A stretch of 64,000 nucleotides of DNA from Hyphococcus sp. (GCA_021776335.1 JAJFGB010000001.1:528817-592816); one strand, 5' to 3'. Numbered from the stretch's first letter, positions 24,148-33,559 are shown. Program-made: numbers and translations. The notes: generated by a model from the sequence alone, not told the origin.

Positions 24148-26466
24148 CTAGCGCGTTGCCAAATATCTTTCCTGCTCGCGTTCACTAAACGCGTTAAGGT
24201 CGGCGAGGATTTCCTGAAAACGCGGGTCATCCCGAAGCGGTTGATAGATCGGCTCGAATTCGATCCACCAGCTGATAAAGCGACCGCTATCGGCGAGCGT
24301 CCGCAGCTCAGCAATGGCGTCATCATATCGGCCCTCGAGCACCATCAGTTCGACGACCATGTCACGTTCAAAAAAGAGCGGGACATAGCCTTCTACAGAC
24401 ATATTGTCGATCGTTTCGCGACATCGATCAAGGATCGGTTGGGCCGCTGCCGGGTCGCCGGATTGGCGATACAACCCCGCTATATAGAGACCTGGATAGC
24501 AGCTGGTTGGCGTAACAATCAGTGCGTTGGCATTCGGGCTTTGTAAAAAATCCTCAAACACCTTCAGCGCTGCCGGCGCATCGTCAATCGCCCATAATGT
24601 CCAGCCTGCGCGCCATACAAAGAAAATGTTGTCAGGTTCGCGTGCGAGCTGCCTCATGACGAGCGTGCGTGCTTGTTCATGGTTTCCTTGAGTGACGTCC
24701 AGAAATGACGCGGGATCGACGGGCGCATTTTTTACCAGTGGGCTATCAAACGCTTTGATGTTCATTAATTGAAAGGCGACCCTCACATCGAGAAAACTCG
24801 GTTGAGCGGCTTCCGAGGCCTGTTCCAGGAGAGCCCCAGCTTCGGCAAACCGGCCAGTTTCGTTATAAGCATTGGCGAGCGCGGATTTTGCGAGCAACCA
24901 GTCAGGGTGCAAATCACTGAGGCGCCGTGCGGCGATCAACGCGTCGTCGGAACGGCCGCGGAGACTTAGAGAGGTTACAAGGTTTTCCAGAGTGATTGCG
25001 GAAAGTGGATCGTAAGCTGCGGCGCGATCAATCACTTCGTAGGCCTCACGAAATTTCCCTTGCCGGAGCAGAGCGAGATAAAGCAAATGGCGTGCGTTCG
25101 GCGTGCTTGGATTGAGCTGAATTGACCTGCGGTAAGCGGCAATCGCAGCGTGTGCGTGTCTTTGATGGCCGAGAAGCAACCCTTTAGCGGTGTGCGCTTC
25201 AGCTAGAAGCGGATCAATTGTCAGCGCCTTTTCAATCGCAGGCCCTGCGATCGCAACGGTTTCGTCGAGGTCCAAATCACCGTAACTGCCCACGTGCAAC
25301 AATAGCGCCGACATAGCGAGGTCAGCCCAGGCGGGTGCGTAGCTCCCATCGATCATGAGCGATTGTTCAAAAAGGTTCTGCGCCTCCCCAATCGATGAGC
25401 CCGTACGTTGTAACAATTGATGACGGCCTCGCAAATAGAGTTCATAGGCTTTGCGATTAGTTTGCTTCAGGGCCGCAACTTCACGTGGCGCACCGGACGA
25501 AGGCAATGATCCGACGATGGCTTGTGCGATTTCGTCCTGAACCGCAAAAATGTCGGTAAACTCACGATCATATGTTTGCGACCAAAGATGAAAACCGGAC
25601 TGGGCGTCAATCAACTGCGCCGTGATGCGCAGCTTATCGCCCGCTTTCCTGACTGATCCCTCCAGCACCGCATCGACATTGAGTGCTTTGCCAATGGCGG
25701 CAATGGTTTGTTCCTTGCCTTTAAACGCGAAAGACGATGTACGGGCCGCAACACGCAGATCCGTATCGCGCGCGAGAACATTGAGAAGCTCTTCGGCAAT
25801 GCCGTCGGAGAAGTATTCCTGATCGCGCTGGGGACTGAGGTCAGCAAAAGCCAGCACAGCAATAGAGAGATATTCACCAGCAGCCTGCTGCGTCGCTGTT
25901 TCGGCAATTTCAGGTGCAGCCTCTGTCGCTGGCGCTACCGGTTTTTGCATCGCACGCGACCCAAAAAAACCTGCAATAAGTGCTGCAACTGCAACGACTG
26001 CAACAATCGTCAGTCTTCTGGAGTGGGTACGAAATAGAGCCGTCTCCGCTTTCGGTGAGATAGCCGCAGCGATCTCTGGCGAGGCAGGGGCGTTGATCTT
26101 CAAATCCACCGAGCGTTTCACTTCATTGAACGCATCGTTATCGCCGTTCGTAAAATCGATCGCGTGAAATTGTTTAAACCCGATCGGCGGCTCTGATCCG
26201 TCGAGACTAATCGCAACCAGCTTGCCGGCATTCGCCGCAATCCCGGCTTCATCCTTTACCCACCGCGAGTTAGAGCCGTTAGGTGACCAGCCGACGATAA
26301 CCGCTTTTGCTGCGCCAAGTTCTTTTTCAATCTCATGGGAAAATTCCTCACCACCGGCAATATGCCGGTCCCACCAGACCGAATAGCCCTCGGCTGCCAG
26401 CGCTGCTGCCAGCTTCTCGATCCTTTCGCGGTCGGCGCGCGCATATGAGATGAAGATATCGGCCAG
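24148..26466 (-). CDS. TIR-TM-TolB-like-TPR protein with non-standard start
   Basis: Read from CTG 26466, the frame gives 772 aa. It opens ADIFISYARADRERIEKLA, a complete TIR domain (about residues 1-120). The TIR domain includes GYSVWWDRH and SRWVKDEAG, whose Glu is in the place of the NADase Glu of catalytic TIRs. One membrane helix follows (about 150-172), then a TolB/FlgO-like domain (IAVLAFADLSPQRDQEYFSDG in parts, ADAVLEGSV-like region; about 200-320). About eight TPR repeats run to the end. No ATG, GTG or TTG exists between the stop at 26476-26478 and GTG 26121, which would delete the TIR domain. Upstream GAGAGG suits CTG 26466. A frameshift is the alternative. Confidence 0.75.
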   Translation of the reverse strand: MADIFISYARADRERIEKLAAALAAEGYSVWWDRHIAGGEEFSHEIEKELGAAKAVIVGWSPNGSNSRWVKDEAGIAANAGKLVAISLDGSEPPIGFKQFHAIDFTNGDNDAFNEVKRSVDLKINAPASPEIAAAISPKAETALFRTHSRRLTIVAVVAVAALIAGFFGSRAMQKPVAPATEAAPEIAETATQQAAGEYLSIAVLAFADLSPQRDQEYFSDGIAEELLNVLARDTDLRVAARTSSFAFKGKEQTIAAIGKALNVDAVLEGSVRKAGDKLRITAQLIDAQSGFHLWSQTYDREFTDIFAVQDEIAQAIVGSLPSSGAPREVAALKQTNRKAYELYLRGRHQLLQRTGSSIGEAQNLFEQSLMIDGSYAPAWADLAMSALLLHVGSYGDLDLDETVAIAGPAIEKALTIDPLLAEAHTAKGLLLGHQRHAHAAIAAYRRSIQLNPSTPNARHLLYLALLRQGKFREAYEVIDRAAAYDPLSAITLENLVTSLSLRGRSDDALIAARRLSDLHPDWLLAKSALANAYNETGRFAEAGALLEQASEAAQPSFLDVRVAFQLMNIKAFDSPLVKNAPVDPASFLDVTQGNHEQARTLVMRQLAREPDNIFFVWRAGWTLWAIDDAPAALKVFEDFLQSPNANALIVTPTSCYPGLYIAGLYRQSGDPAAAQPILDRCRETIDNMSVEGYVPLFFERDMVVELMVLEGRYDDAIAELRTLADSGRFISWWIEFEPIYQPLRDDPRFQEILADLNAFSEREQERYLATR

Positions 26467-26570
26467 AACGCCCTCTCACTGATGTTCGACCGCTCAAGAT
26501 ACATGGTTTTGGCGAAAGACGGAAATATTGTTCCGTCGGAGCATCAAATCCTTGCTGGTGAACTGCGCTG

Positions 26571-28070
26571 CTATATCTTCTGATTATAGTCGCCGATCTC
26601 GGGATGGGTTTTGAGCACAGCATCAAGTTCGTCAAACATCGCTTTCATGTTCGCTTGCGATGTGGGGCTTTCGATCACAACGACAAGCTCGGGCTTGTTC
26701 GACGATGCGCGTACGAGGCCCCAGGTGCCGTCTTCAGCGGTAATCCTGACACCATTGACGGTCACGACATCGCGGATTTTCTGGCCAATGATCTGGCCGC
26801 CCGCCTTTGCACGGTCTTCAATGGTTTTGACGATTTTTTCGACGACGCCATATTTTGTTTCATCGGCACAGTGAGGCGACATCGTTGGAGATTGATAGGT
26901 CATCGGCAGGCTTTTGCGCATATCCGAAAGTTTCTTATCGGGCTCGCGGTCGAGCATCTGTAAGAGAGCGATCGCGGCAACAAGGCCGTCATCATATCCG
27001 CGCCCGATGGGTTTGTTAAAAAAGAAGTGGCCTGACTTTTCAAAACCCGCAAGCGCGCCCATTTCATGGCTTTTGCGTTTGATATAGGAATGGCCGGTCT
27101 TCCAATATTCGGTTTTGGCGCCATTGGCGATCAGCACCGGGTCTGTCACGAAGAGCCCGGTTGATTTTACGTCAACGACAAACTGCGCATCTTTATGCAG
27201 TGCAGAGAGATCGCGGGCGATCAACACGCCGATCTTGTCGGCAAATATTTCTTCGCCCTCATCGTCAACGACGCCGCAGCGATCACCGTCGCCGTCAAAA
27301 CCAAGCGCCACATCGGCGCCGTGCTCCAGCACAGCATCGCGCATCGCATGGAGCATCTCCATGTCTTCCGGGTTCGGATTATAACGCGGAAAAGAGTGAT
27401 CGAGGTCGGCATCCATGGGGATGACCTCGACGCCCAGGCGCTCAAGGGTTTCGGGCGCATAGGCGCCGGCAGTGCCGTTGCCGCAAGCAGCAATCACTTT
27501 CAGTTTGCGTTTAATCGTTACGCCGTTCGCAAGATCATCAATGTAGCGCGCGCGCATGCCGTCGATGAATTTGTAAGAGCCGCCTGGAAAGGATTTATAT
27601 TCGCCGTTCAAGACGATCTCTTTTAAGCGGCCCATTTCATCGGGACCAAAGGTCAAGGGGCGGCCCGCGCCCATTTTGACGCCGGTCCAGCCATTTTCAT
27701 TGTGGCTCGCGGTGACCATGGCGACGCAAGGAATATCGAGATCAAACTGGGCGAAATAGGCGACAGGGGACAAAGCAAGGCCGATATCGTTGACTTCAAC
27801 ACCCGCGCTCATCAGCCCGACAATCAGCGCTTGTTTGATCGATGTGGAGTAGCTGCGAAAATCGTGACCGACGACGATGCGTGGTTCTTTGCCCATCTCG
27901 CGGATCAGCGTCCCGAGACCCTGACCAAGCGCCTGAATGCCGAGAAGATTGATCTCTTTTTCCAGGACCCATCGCGCGTCATACTCGCGAAAGCCAGTGG
28001 GCTTTACCAAAGGCGTTATCTCATAGGCGAGGGTATTGGATTTGAGGTCGGCACGGGGTCTCGAAAGCAT
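26571..28070 (-). CDS. Phosphomannomutase/phosphoglucomutase
   Basis: Alpha-D-phosphohexomutase that interconverts hexose 6- and 1-phosphates for nucleotide sugar and polysaccharide synthesis. Seen: phosphoserine loop VTASHNENGWTGVKMG (about residue 120), metal-binding GFDGDGDRCG (about 258), sugar-binding AGFEKSGHFFFN, and a C-terminal phosphate-binding RASSNKPELVV. Length 499 aa is normal for the bacterial CpsG/AlgC type. ATG 28070 follows AAAGGA. The TIR gene follows on the same strand after about 104 bases. Confidence 0.92.
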   Translation of the reverse strand: MLSRPRADLKSNTLAYEITPLVKPTGFREYDARWVLEKEINLLGIQALGQGLGTLIREMGKEPRIVVGHDFRSYSTSIKQALIVGLMSAGVEVNDIGLALSPVAYFAQFDLDIPCVAMVTASHNENGWTGVKMGAGRPLTFGPDEMGRLKEIVLNGEYKSFPGGSYKFIDGMRARYIDDLANGVTIKRKLKVIAACGNGTAGAYAPETLERLGVEVIPMDADLDHSFPRYNPNPEDMEMLHAMRDAVLEHGADVALGFDGDGDRCGVVDDEGEEIFADKIGVLIARDLSALHKDAQFVVDVKSTGLFVTDPVLIANGAKTEYWKTGHSYIKRKSHEMGALAGFEKSGHFFFNKPIGRGYDDGLVAAIALLQMLDREPDKKLSDMRKSLPMTYQSPTMSPHCADETKYGVVEKIVKTIEDRAKAGGQIIGQKIRDVVTVNGVRITAEDGTWGLVRASSNKPELVVVIESPTSQANMKAMFDELDAVLKTHPEIGDYNQKI

Positions 28071-28314
28071 GCTTCAGTCCTTTGTCAGTTCATTGTGCGG
28101 CGCACTTTAGGCGCGCCGCCGCTATACGCAACCATGATATTTTTCAACGAAATCAGTGACAAGAGCGGCAGGTTTGGCCATAGTCCGTCGTTCGGAAAGC
28201 CGCTGAGGTGCGGGGGGAAGAGGGCCCTGAGCAGGTCCTCCGAAGCGCCGCCCGGCTTTTTCTGCATCAGTTGTGTCGCTGGGTTTTAACGCAGGATACG
28301 AAAAAGGGTGACGA

Positions 28315-29580
28315 ATGGACGCGAATAATCTGGGTGGGAATATAGTCGAAATGCTTCAGGGCCGTTTTATCGGCCTGGTGGGCGTCGTTACGATCATTGC
28401 TATTGCAGTCTTATTTTCAAAAAACCGCAGGGCCATTAATTTCAGGATTGTATTGAGCGCTTTTGGCCTGCAGGTCGGCGTCGCGTTTTTTGTGCTTTAT
28501 ACATCCATTGGAAAAGACGTTATTAGCGCCATAGCACTAGGCGTCTCGAACATCCTTGGATATGCCAATGCCGGCATTGGCATGGTTTTCGGACAGCTTG
28601 CCGGCGATGGTTTCGGCACTGTCTTTGCCATTCATGTTTTGCCCATCATCATCTTTTTTTCCGCGCTGATGTCCGTGCTTTACCATTTGCGCGTCATGCA
28701 AGTGATTGTTGCGGGGGTCGGCGGCTTTTTGCAGATCATCATTGGCACACGCCCGGTAGAATCTCTCAATGCTGCGGCAAATGTATTTGTCGGTCAGACC
28801 GAAGCCCCGTTGGCCATCAAACCCTATCTCGGTCGTCTTACCGGACCGCAATTATTCGCGATCATGGTGTCGGGCCTCGCATCCGTCGCTGGTACTGTGC
28901 TCGCCGCCTATGCGCAAATCGGCGTCAGTCTCGACTATTTGCTTGCTGCCAGTTTTATGGCGGCGCCGGGCGGCCTGCTGATGGCGAAGCTGATTATTCC
29001 CGACGGCGATGAAAAAGACGACAATGAGCTGACCGTGTTGGCAATCACCAAGGAGCGCTCTCCGCACGCCAATGTGGTTATGGCCGCAGCCGTCGGCGCG
29101 CAGGATGGCCTGAAGCTGGCGCTGACGATCGGCGCCATGTTGATTGCCTTTGTCGGGCTTATTGCGCTTGCCAATGGATTGCTTGGCGGCATTGGCGGGC
29201 TTATCGGGATGGAAGATCTCTCAGCGCAAAAGATTTTGGGCTGGATTTTCGCGCCGCTCATGTATTTGCTCTCGATCCCCTGGGCCGAAGCGCAGACAGC
29301 CGGCGCGATCTTTGGCGAAAAGTTGATCCTCAACGAATTCGTCGCTTATTTCAGCCTGATTGCTCAAGCCGATACGCTCAGCCCAAAAACAGTCGCGATT
29401 GTGACCTTTGCGCTATGCGGTTTCGCCAATGTTTCCTCAATCGCTATTCTTCTGGGCGGATTAGGCTCTCTCATCCCGGACCGGATGAGTGAAATTGCAA
29501 AATACGGCGTATACGCCGTATTGGCAGGGTCATTGTCAAATCTGATGAGTGCAGCGCTTGCCGGGTTGATCTTGCCATGA
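28315..29580 (+). CDS. Concentrative nucleoside transporter (NupC/CNT family)
   Basis: Cation-coupled nucleoside importer in the inner membrane. Seen: an N-terminal helix set with [11 protein letters not shown], the substrate region [16 protein letters not shown], and the C-terminal motif [20 protein letters not shown], both diagnostic of CNT proteins. Length 421 aa is typical. ATG 28315 has AAGGGTGACGA just upstream. Divergent from the phosphomannomutase gene across a 244-base gap. Confidence 0.9.
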   Translation: MDANNLGGNIVEMLQGRFIGLVGVVTIIAIAVLFSKNRRAINFRIVLSAFGLQVGVAFFVLYTSIGKDVISAIALGVSNILGYANAGIGMVFGQLAGDGFGTVFAIHVLPIIIFFSALMSVLYHLRVMQVIVAGVGGFLQIIIGTRPVESLNAAANVFVGQTEAPLAIKPYLGRLTGPQLFAIMVSGLASVAGTVLAAYAQIGVSLDYLLAASFMAAPGGLLMAKLIIPDGDEKDDNELTVLAITKERSPHANVVMAAAVGAQDGLKLALTIGAMLIAFVGLIALANGLLGGIGGLIGMEDLSAQKILGWIFAPLMYLLSIPWAEAQTAGAIFGEKLILNEFVAYFSLIAQADTLSPKTVAIVTFALCGFANVSSIAILLGGLGSLIPDRMSEIAKYGVYAVLAGSLSNLMSAALAGLILP

Positions 29581-29609
29581 TCTTGAGTAGCGTTTTCGAG
29601 GGTGCGTAA

Positions 29610-30008
29610 ATGTCTAAGAGCTTGAAGAAAGGCGGCTGTCATTGCGGCGCGATTGCGTGGGAAGCGGAAACTGACGACGACGTCGTCATTGACGAATGTA
29701 ATTGCTCCATGTGCCAGATGGTTGGTTTTCTGCACCTCATCGTACCGAAATCCAAATTTCGCCTGGTCAAAGGAGAGGATCAGTTAACGGAGTACCGATT
29801 CAACACCGGTGTTGCGGAGCACTATTTCTGCAAGACATGCGGTGTTAAATCATTTTATGTGCCGCGATCAAATCCGGACGGATATTCGCTCAATTTAAGA
29901 TGCATGAACGGAGAGCAATTTTCGTCGATTGATATTCGCCCCTTTGACGGCCAGCACTGGGAAGCGCATGCAGATAAGCTGGCGCATTTGTCGAAGGATA
30001 ATGACTGA
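29610..30008 (+). CDS. GFA/CENP-V-family zinc protein
   Basis: A 132-aa protein of the glutathione-dependent formaldehyde-activating (Gfa) fold. Three cysteine clusters are visible: GGCHCGAIAWE, ECNCSMC and FCKTCGVKSFYVPRS, which bind two zinc ions in this family. Function of most members is unproven. It overlaps the following glycosylase gene by 8 nt. Confidence 0.88.
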   Translation: MSKSLKKGGCHCGAIAWEAETDDDVVIDECNCSMCQMVGFLHLIVPKSKFRLVKGEDQLTEYRFNTGVAEHYFCKTCGVKSFYVPRSNPDGYSLNLRCMNGEQFSSIDIRPFDGQHWEAHADKLAHLSKDND

Positions 30009-30603
30009 AAAGCTTGCCCCCCTGTTAAAAGAAATCCGTGCCTGTCGTATCTGCGTTGATGCGCCGATCAAGGCGGCGCTTCCCCATGAGCCGCGCCCGG
30101 TTTTGCAAGTTTCAAAGACTGCAAGGCTGGCGATCTATGGGCAGGCGCCGGGCAATCTCGTAAATCAAAGCGGCAAGCCTTTTACTGATCCCTCCGGCGA
30201 GCGCCTGCGCGCCTGGATGGACGTTACCGACGAGGAATTCTACGATGCCAAACGCGTCGCGATTATTCCCATGGGGTTTTGCTTTCCGGGCAATGACGCA
30301 AAAGGCGGCGACCTGCCGCCACGCAGGGAATGCGCTAAACATTGGCGTGCGCGTTTAATGGCGGCAGCGCCCAATATAAAAACCGCGATCCTTGTGGGCG
30401 CTTATGCACAAAAATGGCATCTTGACGGCAAGGCAGAAAAGTCATTGACCGACACGGTCGCTGCATGGCGCGCTTTCACGCCAAAATATTTTCCAACGCC
30501 GCACCCGTCCTGGCGCAATACGGGATGGCTTAGGAAAAACCCATGGTTTGAAGCGGACCTATTGCCGGTGCTCCGAAAACGCATCCGCGCGCTTTTACAT
30601 TAG
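30001..30603 (+). CDS. Uracil-DNA glycosylase superfamily protein
   Basis: A 200-aa UDG-fold protein. Motif 1 is GQAPGNLVNQSGKPFTDPSG (about residues 44-63), with the GQAPG/GEAPG loop. A late PTPHPSWRN carries the catalytic-type His. An N-terminal pair CRICV and later FCFPG supply cysteines, but the canonical four-Cys iron-sulfur set of family 4 is not clearly complete. ATG 30001 overlaps the Gfa gene by 8 nt; longer starts would run further into it. The stop codon shares TTAG with the convergent MarR gene. Confidence 0.8.
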   Translation: MTEKLAPLLKEIRACRICVDAPIKAALPHEPRPVLQVSKTARLAIYGQAPGNLVNQSGKPFTDPSGERLRAWMDVTDEEFYDAKRVAIIPMGFCFPGNDAKGGDLPPRRECAKHWRARLMAAAPNIKTAILVGAYAQKWHLDGKAEKSLTDTVAAWRAFTPKYFPTPHPSWRNTGWLRKNPWFEADLLPVLRKRIRALLH

Positions 30604-31061
30604 TCACATGCCGCTTCGAGCCGTTCGAGGACGCCGCCAATTTGAGACAGCTGATTTAGGCTTCTTTTGTCCAAATTTTCAATTTCAGCGGCAATTGCCT
30701 CAACCCTCTTTCGCCGTCCGGCCTCCATCAGGCGTTTTCCTTTTGGTGCTATACGCACGATAACCCCACGATTGTCACTATTGCTGCGCGCACGCGTAAT
30801 GAGCCCCATTTTCTCCAATGAAGCGACGCTCCGCGATATCGCCGGCGGTGAAATCCCCTCAATTTCAGAAAGGCGATTGACGCTCTGCGGGCCCGCATAG
30901 GCGAGGACAGACAGAAGCGACAGCCGCTCCGGCGTGAGACCGCTTGTTTTGTCTGCAGAGCGTGCGCGGCGCAGGAGGTGAATGGAAAGTGAGTGAAGCG
31001 CGTTGGCAATATGCATCAGATCGCTGTTCGCGGCGCCGGCGGGCAGGGTTGGGATTGACAA
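30600..31061 (-). CDS. MarR-family transcriptional regulator
   Basis: A 153-aa regulator. Seen: LHSLSIHLLRRARSADKTSGL, the HTH GPQSVNRLSEIEGISPPAISRSV (split), and a wing with RARSNSDNRGVIVRIAPKG. The start is TTG 31061, with AAGG about nine bases upstream; M at 31016 is an alternative. Divergent from the VOC gene across 58 bases holding half-sites of an inverted repeat, which suggests it controls that gene and itself. Confidence 0.88.
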   Translation of the reverse strand: MSIPTLPAGAANSDLMHIANALHSLSIHLLRRARSADKTSGLTPERLSLLSVLAYAGPQSVNRLSEIEGISPPAISRSVASLEKMGLITRARSNSDNRGVIVRIAPKGKRLMEAGRRKRVEAIAAEIENLDKRSLNQLSQIGGVLERLEAACD

Positions 31062-31066
31062 TAAAC

Positions 31067-31087
31067 TTAACCTTGTTAAATATTAAC
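31067..31087. promoter_or_regulatory. Overlapping inverted repeats, MarR operator candidate
   Basis: Three alternating half-sites are spaced exactly 3 bases apart: TTAAC-3-GTTAA-3-TTAAC. The right pair extends to TGTTAAATATTAACA. They lie between the divergent MarR and VOC starts. Confidence 0.5.
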
Positions 31088-31119
31088 ATCATTATCTATC
31101 ATAAGAGGAGCGAACAGTC

Positions 31120-31512
31120 ATGCAAGACGCATCATCGGGGTCTGCGCTGAATTCGATCGGGCAAATTCATATCAGCGCCAGTGATTTTGACCGGGCAAAG
31201 GCATTTTACAAAGATGTCCTGGAGCTGCCGATGTTGTTTGAGGTCGCTGAACAAAAGATGGCGTTCTTTGATTGCGGCGGCATTCGGCTTTATCTCGGCG
31301 TGCCATCGAGCCCGGAATATCAGGCGAATTCATTCCTTTATTATAATGTCGGTGATATCGACGCAGCCTATGAGCGTTTGAAGGGCGCCGGGGTTGATTT
31401 CCTGCATCCCCCGGCGGCTGTCCATAAAACCGATATGAGTGAGCTGTGGATGGCGGGTTTTAAGGATTCAGAAGGAAATTTTGCACAATTGATGTGTGAA
31501 AAACTCCTCTGA
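31120..31512 (+). CDS. VOC (glyoxalase/dioxygenase) fold protein
   Basis: A 130-aa protein of the vicinal oxygen chelate superfamily. Paired beta-alpha-beta modules are visible: IGQIHISASDFDRAKAFYKDV at the N-terminus, LYLGV, NSFLYYNVGDIDAAYERLK, and ending in FKDSEGNFAQLM. Metal ligands are plausible at the N-terminal His and the late Glu (SEGN). AAGAGGAG lies upstream of ATG 31120. Divergent from a MarR regulator, so probably induced by a small toxic compound. Confidence 0.88.
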   Translation: MQDASSGSALNSIGQIHISASDFDRAKAFYKDVLELPMLFEVAEQKMAFFDCGGIRLYLGVPSSPEYQANSFLYYNVGDIDAAYERLKGAGVDFLHPPAAVHKTDMSELWMAGFKDSEGNFAQLMCEKLL

Positions 31513-31611
31513 GACGTCCTCTATGCCCCGTGCTTTAACGTTTTTTCAGCCTTAACGGTCTATGAATCACCAATACCTCGTGCGCGCAGTAGCGCGTGAA
31601 GCAATTGGGAA

Positions 31612-32499
31612 ATGATTGCGTCTATGGCGTTGGCCGCTTCAGGACTGCCAGGAATACCGGCAAAAATTGCTTTTACCCGGCGAAAATTTCACGCCTGGTG
31701 GGAGGGCTATGCTTTTGACGCCGCTGCCGAACGCGCAGCCATTGTTGCGCGAATTCCGGGCGCAGCAGACATGGGTTCGAGACCACCGGAAGAAATTGTC
31801 GCTGAAATAATTTGGGGCGAGGGGCGACAACAGCCTGGCGCTCCTGTTTGGACAATGCGCTTTGCACGCATGTTGGCGTTGCCGGTGCGCGCCAATGCCA
31901 TCGTCTTAGGCGCCGGGGGCGGGGCGCCGCTGGATGATCTCAAGCATGGCACACGCTGGAAAGTCTCCGGGCTGACCCGGTATAAAAATTACAACCGCAG
32001 CGATCTGAGATCCTATGATGAGGCGCTGCAAAAACTGCATAAAGCATCCACTGCCGGCGCCTTGTCATTTTTTGAACTTCACAAAGATCCTGATCCGGTT
32101 TCATTTACGCGTCTTGCGGCGGAACTTTTGGTTCCCGGCGCCAAAGCGGTATTTGTCGATTTCACCGTTGCCAGGAAGGGCGCACGTCTGCGCTCCTGTT
32201 TTCCGGCTGTAAAATATGGGGCGCCACGAACCCATAGTGAGTTTCAATCCGTTCTGCGCGATGGCGGCTTTTCGATCTCTGATTATGGCGATGAAACCGG
32301 CATTTTTATGCCGATAATTGCTCAGGGCTGGGCCGGGTGGCGGCGCGCCTATGAAGCAATTTCCAGTCTCGAAAACCCGTCGATGCGCGCTGATCTGATG
32401 CGGGCGCTCGCCGGTAATGCACATCTTTGGGCCGAAAGATTTGACGCACTGAGATCGGGGCAATTGCAAGTCACGCGGTTTCAGGCGACGCGGAACTGA
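31612..32499 (+). CDS. Uncharacterised protein, possibly SAM-methyltransferase-like
   Basis: A 295-aa soluble protein I do not recognise. The segment ANAIVLGAGGGAPLDDL (about residues 93-109) resembles the SAM-binding glycine loop. AVFVDFTVARKG and a distal PRTHSEFQSVLRDGGFSI followed by YGDETGIFM have the feel of strands 5-7 of a class I methyltransferase. No catalytic signature is clear. ATG 31612 has a weak ribosome site (GGGA nearby); ATG 31624 is next. The gene stands between a VOC gene and a convergent lysozyme gene. Confidence 0.4.
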   Translation: MIASMALAASGLPGIPAKIAFTRRKFHAWWEGYAFDAAAERAAIVARIPGAADMGSRPPEEIVAEIIWGEGRQQPGAPVWTMRFARMLALPVRANAIVLGAGGGAPLDDLKHGTRWKVSGLTRYKNYNRSDLRSYDEALQKLHKASTAGALSFFELHKDPDPVSFTRLAAELLVPGAKAVFVDFTVARKGARLRSCFPAVKYGAPRTHSEFQSVLRDGGFSISDYGDETGIFMPIIAQGWAGWRRAYEAISSLENPSMRADLMRALAGNAHLWAERFDALRSGQLQVTRFQATRN

Positions 32500-32505
32500 C
32501 GCGCT

Positions 32506-33417
32506 TTATCGCCGAAAGTTACGCCAGTCATCGAAGCGGGCGTAAATAACAAACAGCACTGACAAGATGATCAAAATAACAAGGGCAAATTGTATTTGCG
32601 ACTCTACCGCCTGAACCTCGTCGGGCGACGGCATGGCGGTCGTGCTGACCGTGATCTCTTGAATATCTCCAGCCTCGTTGTCGACAACGACATCACCGGC
32701 GTCATCCACATCGACGGTCACCGAACCATCATCCTCATCGGCGGAAATATCAGGCGCCTCATCTCCATTGCCGTCACGATCGGTGTCAATTTGAGGCGGC
32801 GCCTGAGCGCTGTCGCCAGTCATTGTGGAAGCGGCGACGCCTGCGCCGCCAGCGACGGTCGCGCCCTGAACAGTTCTACTTTCAGCAATGCCGCCACGGC
32901 GCGGCGGCGCCTCAACCGGCGTTGCGCGCGTATCTTCCTCAAAGTTTTCGGGATCGCGAGCGATTGCCGGCGCCGTTGGCGTCAGAAACAGCGCGCGCTC
33001 TGCAGCGCGGCGCCGCGTCAATCCAATGACCTCACGTAATCTTCCGCCAATCGTCGCTTTGTTCCACCAGGTCAACGCGTCGGCGGCGCCAAATCGATCG
33101 CCCTGGTTAAGCCTTCGGCGCAGCGTCGACCCACGAAAAGCGTCGATACCGATATTGTAAACGAGACTAACCAGCGCATCGAATTCATTACGGTTGAGTG
33201 AAATTGACGTCAGGCGTGCTACAGCATCTTCGCGCGATGCCAGATCGCGACGCAACAACTCTTCCGCTTCGCGCTCGGTGATGCGCATGCCCGCCCGAAC
33301 ATCGGGTCCGGTGTGGCCATATCCAATTGTCCAAACGCCAGCGATATCCTGATAGGCCTCAAGCACGAGGCCCTCAAATCGTTTCAAAAGCGCTATACCG
33401 TTGCTGGAAAGCTTCAC
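32506..33417 (-). CDS. GH24 lysozyme-like protein with acidic linker and C-terminal membrane anchor
   Basis: A 303-aa protein. Residues 1-145 match phage-type lysozyme (GH24): FEGLVLEAYQD near residue 14 (catalytic Glu), GYGHTGPD (Thr near 35), NEFDALVSLVYNIG, and FLTP at the end. A long disordered Pro/Ala/Asp region (TDRDGNGDEAPDISADEDDG) follows, then one membrane helix (FALVILIILSVLFVIYARF) near the C-terminus, ending in WRNFRR. GTG 33417 is the start, and no signal peptide is seen. Not phage-like in context: no other phage genes are nearby. Confidence 0.86.
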   Translation of the reverse strand: MKLSSNGIALLKRFEGLVLEAYQDIAGVWTIGYGHTGPDVRAGMRITEREAEELLRRDLASREDAVARLTSISLNRNEFDALVSLVYNIGIDAFRGSTLRRRLNQGDRFGAADALTWWNKATIGGRLREVIGLTRRRAAERALFLTPTAPAIARDPENFEEDTRATPVEAPPRRGGIAESRTVQGATVAGGAGVAASTMTGDSAQAPPQIDTDRDGNGDEAPDISADEDDGSVTVDVDDAGDVVVDNEAGDIQEITVSTTAMPSPDEVQAVESQIQFALVILIILSVLFVIYARFDDWRNFRR

Positions 33418-33559
33418 AATAACGCTCCAACCCCCTAAAATTATGCAGCCAACAGACGTCTACTCTATAATAGGGGCCAGATCGTGGCTTGAACATTGGC
33501 CAAAGCCCACAATGCTGGTAGCTTCAGATCACATTGTTGTGGTTTTGATCGAGGGGATC

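Noticed and set aside
27115..28289. Plus-strand open frames over the phosphomannomutase gene
   Set aside because: The minus-strand protein has clear catalytic motifs through this interval, so these frames are shadows.
28200..28300. SRP RNA-like GAGCAGGTCC string upstream of the nucleoside transporter
   Set aside because: The core tetraloop consensus (GGTCCGGAAGGAAGCAGCC type) is not matched and no long hairpin can be formed.
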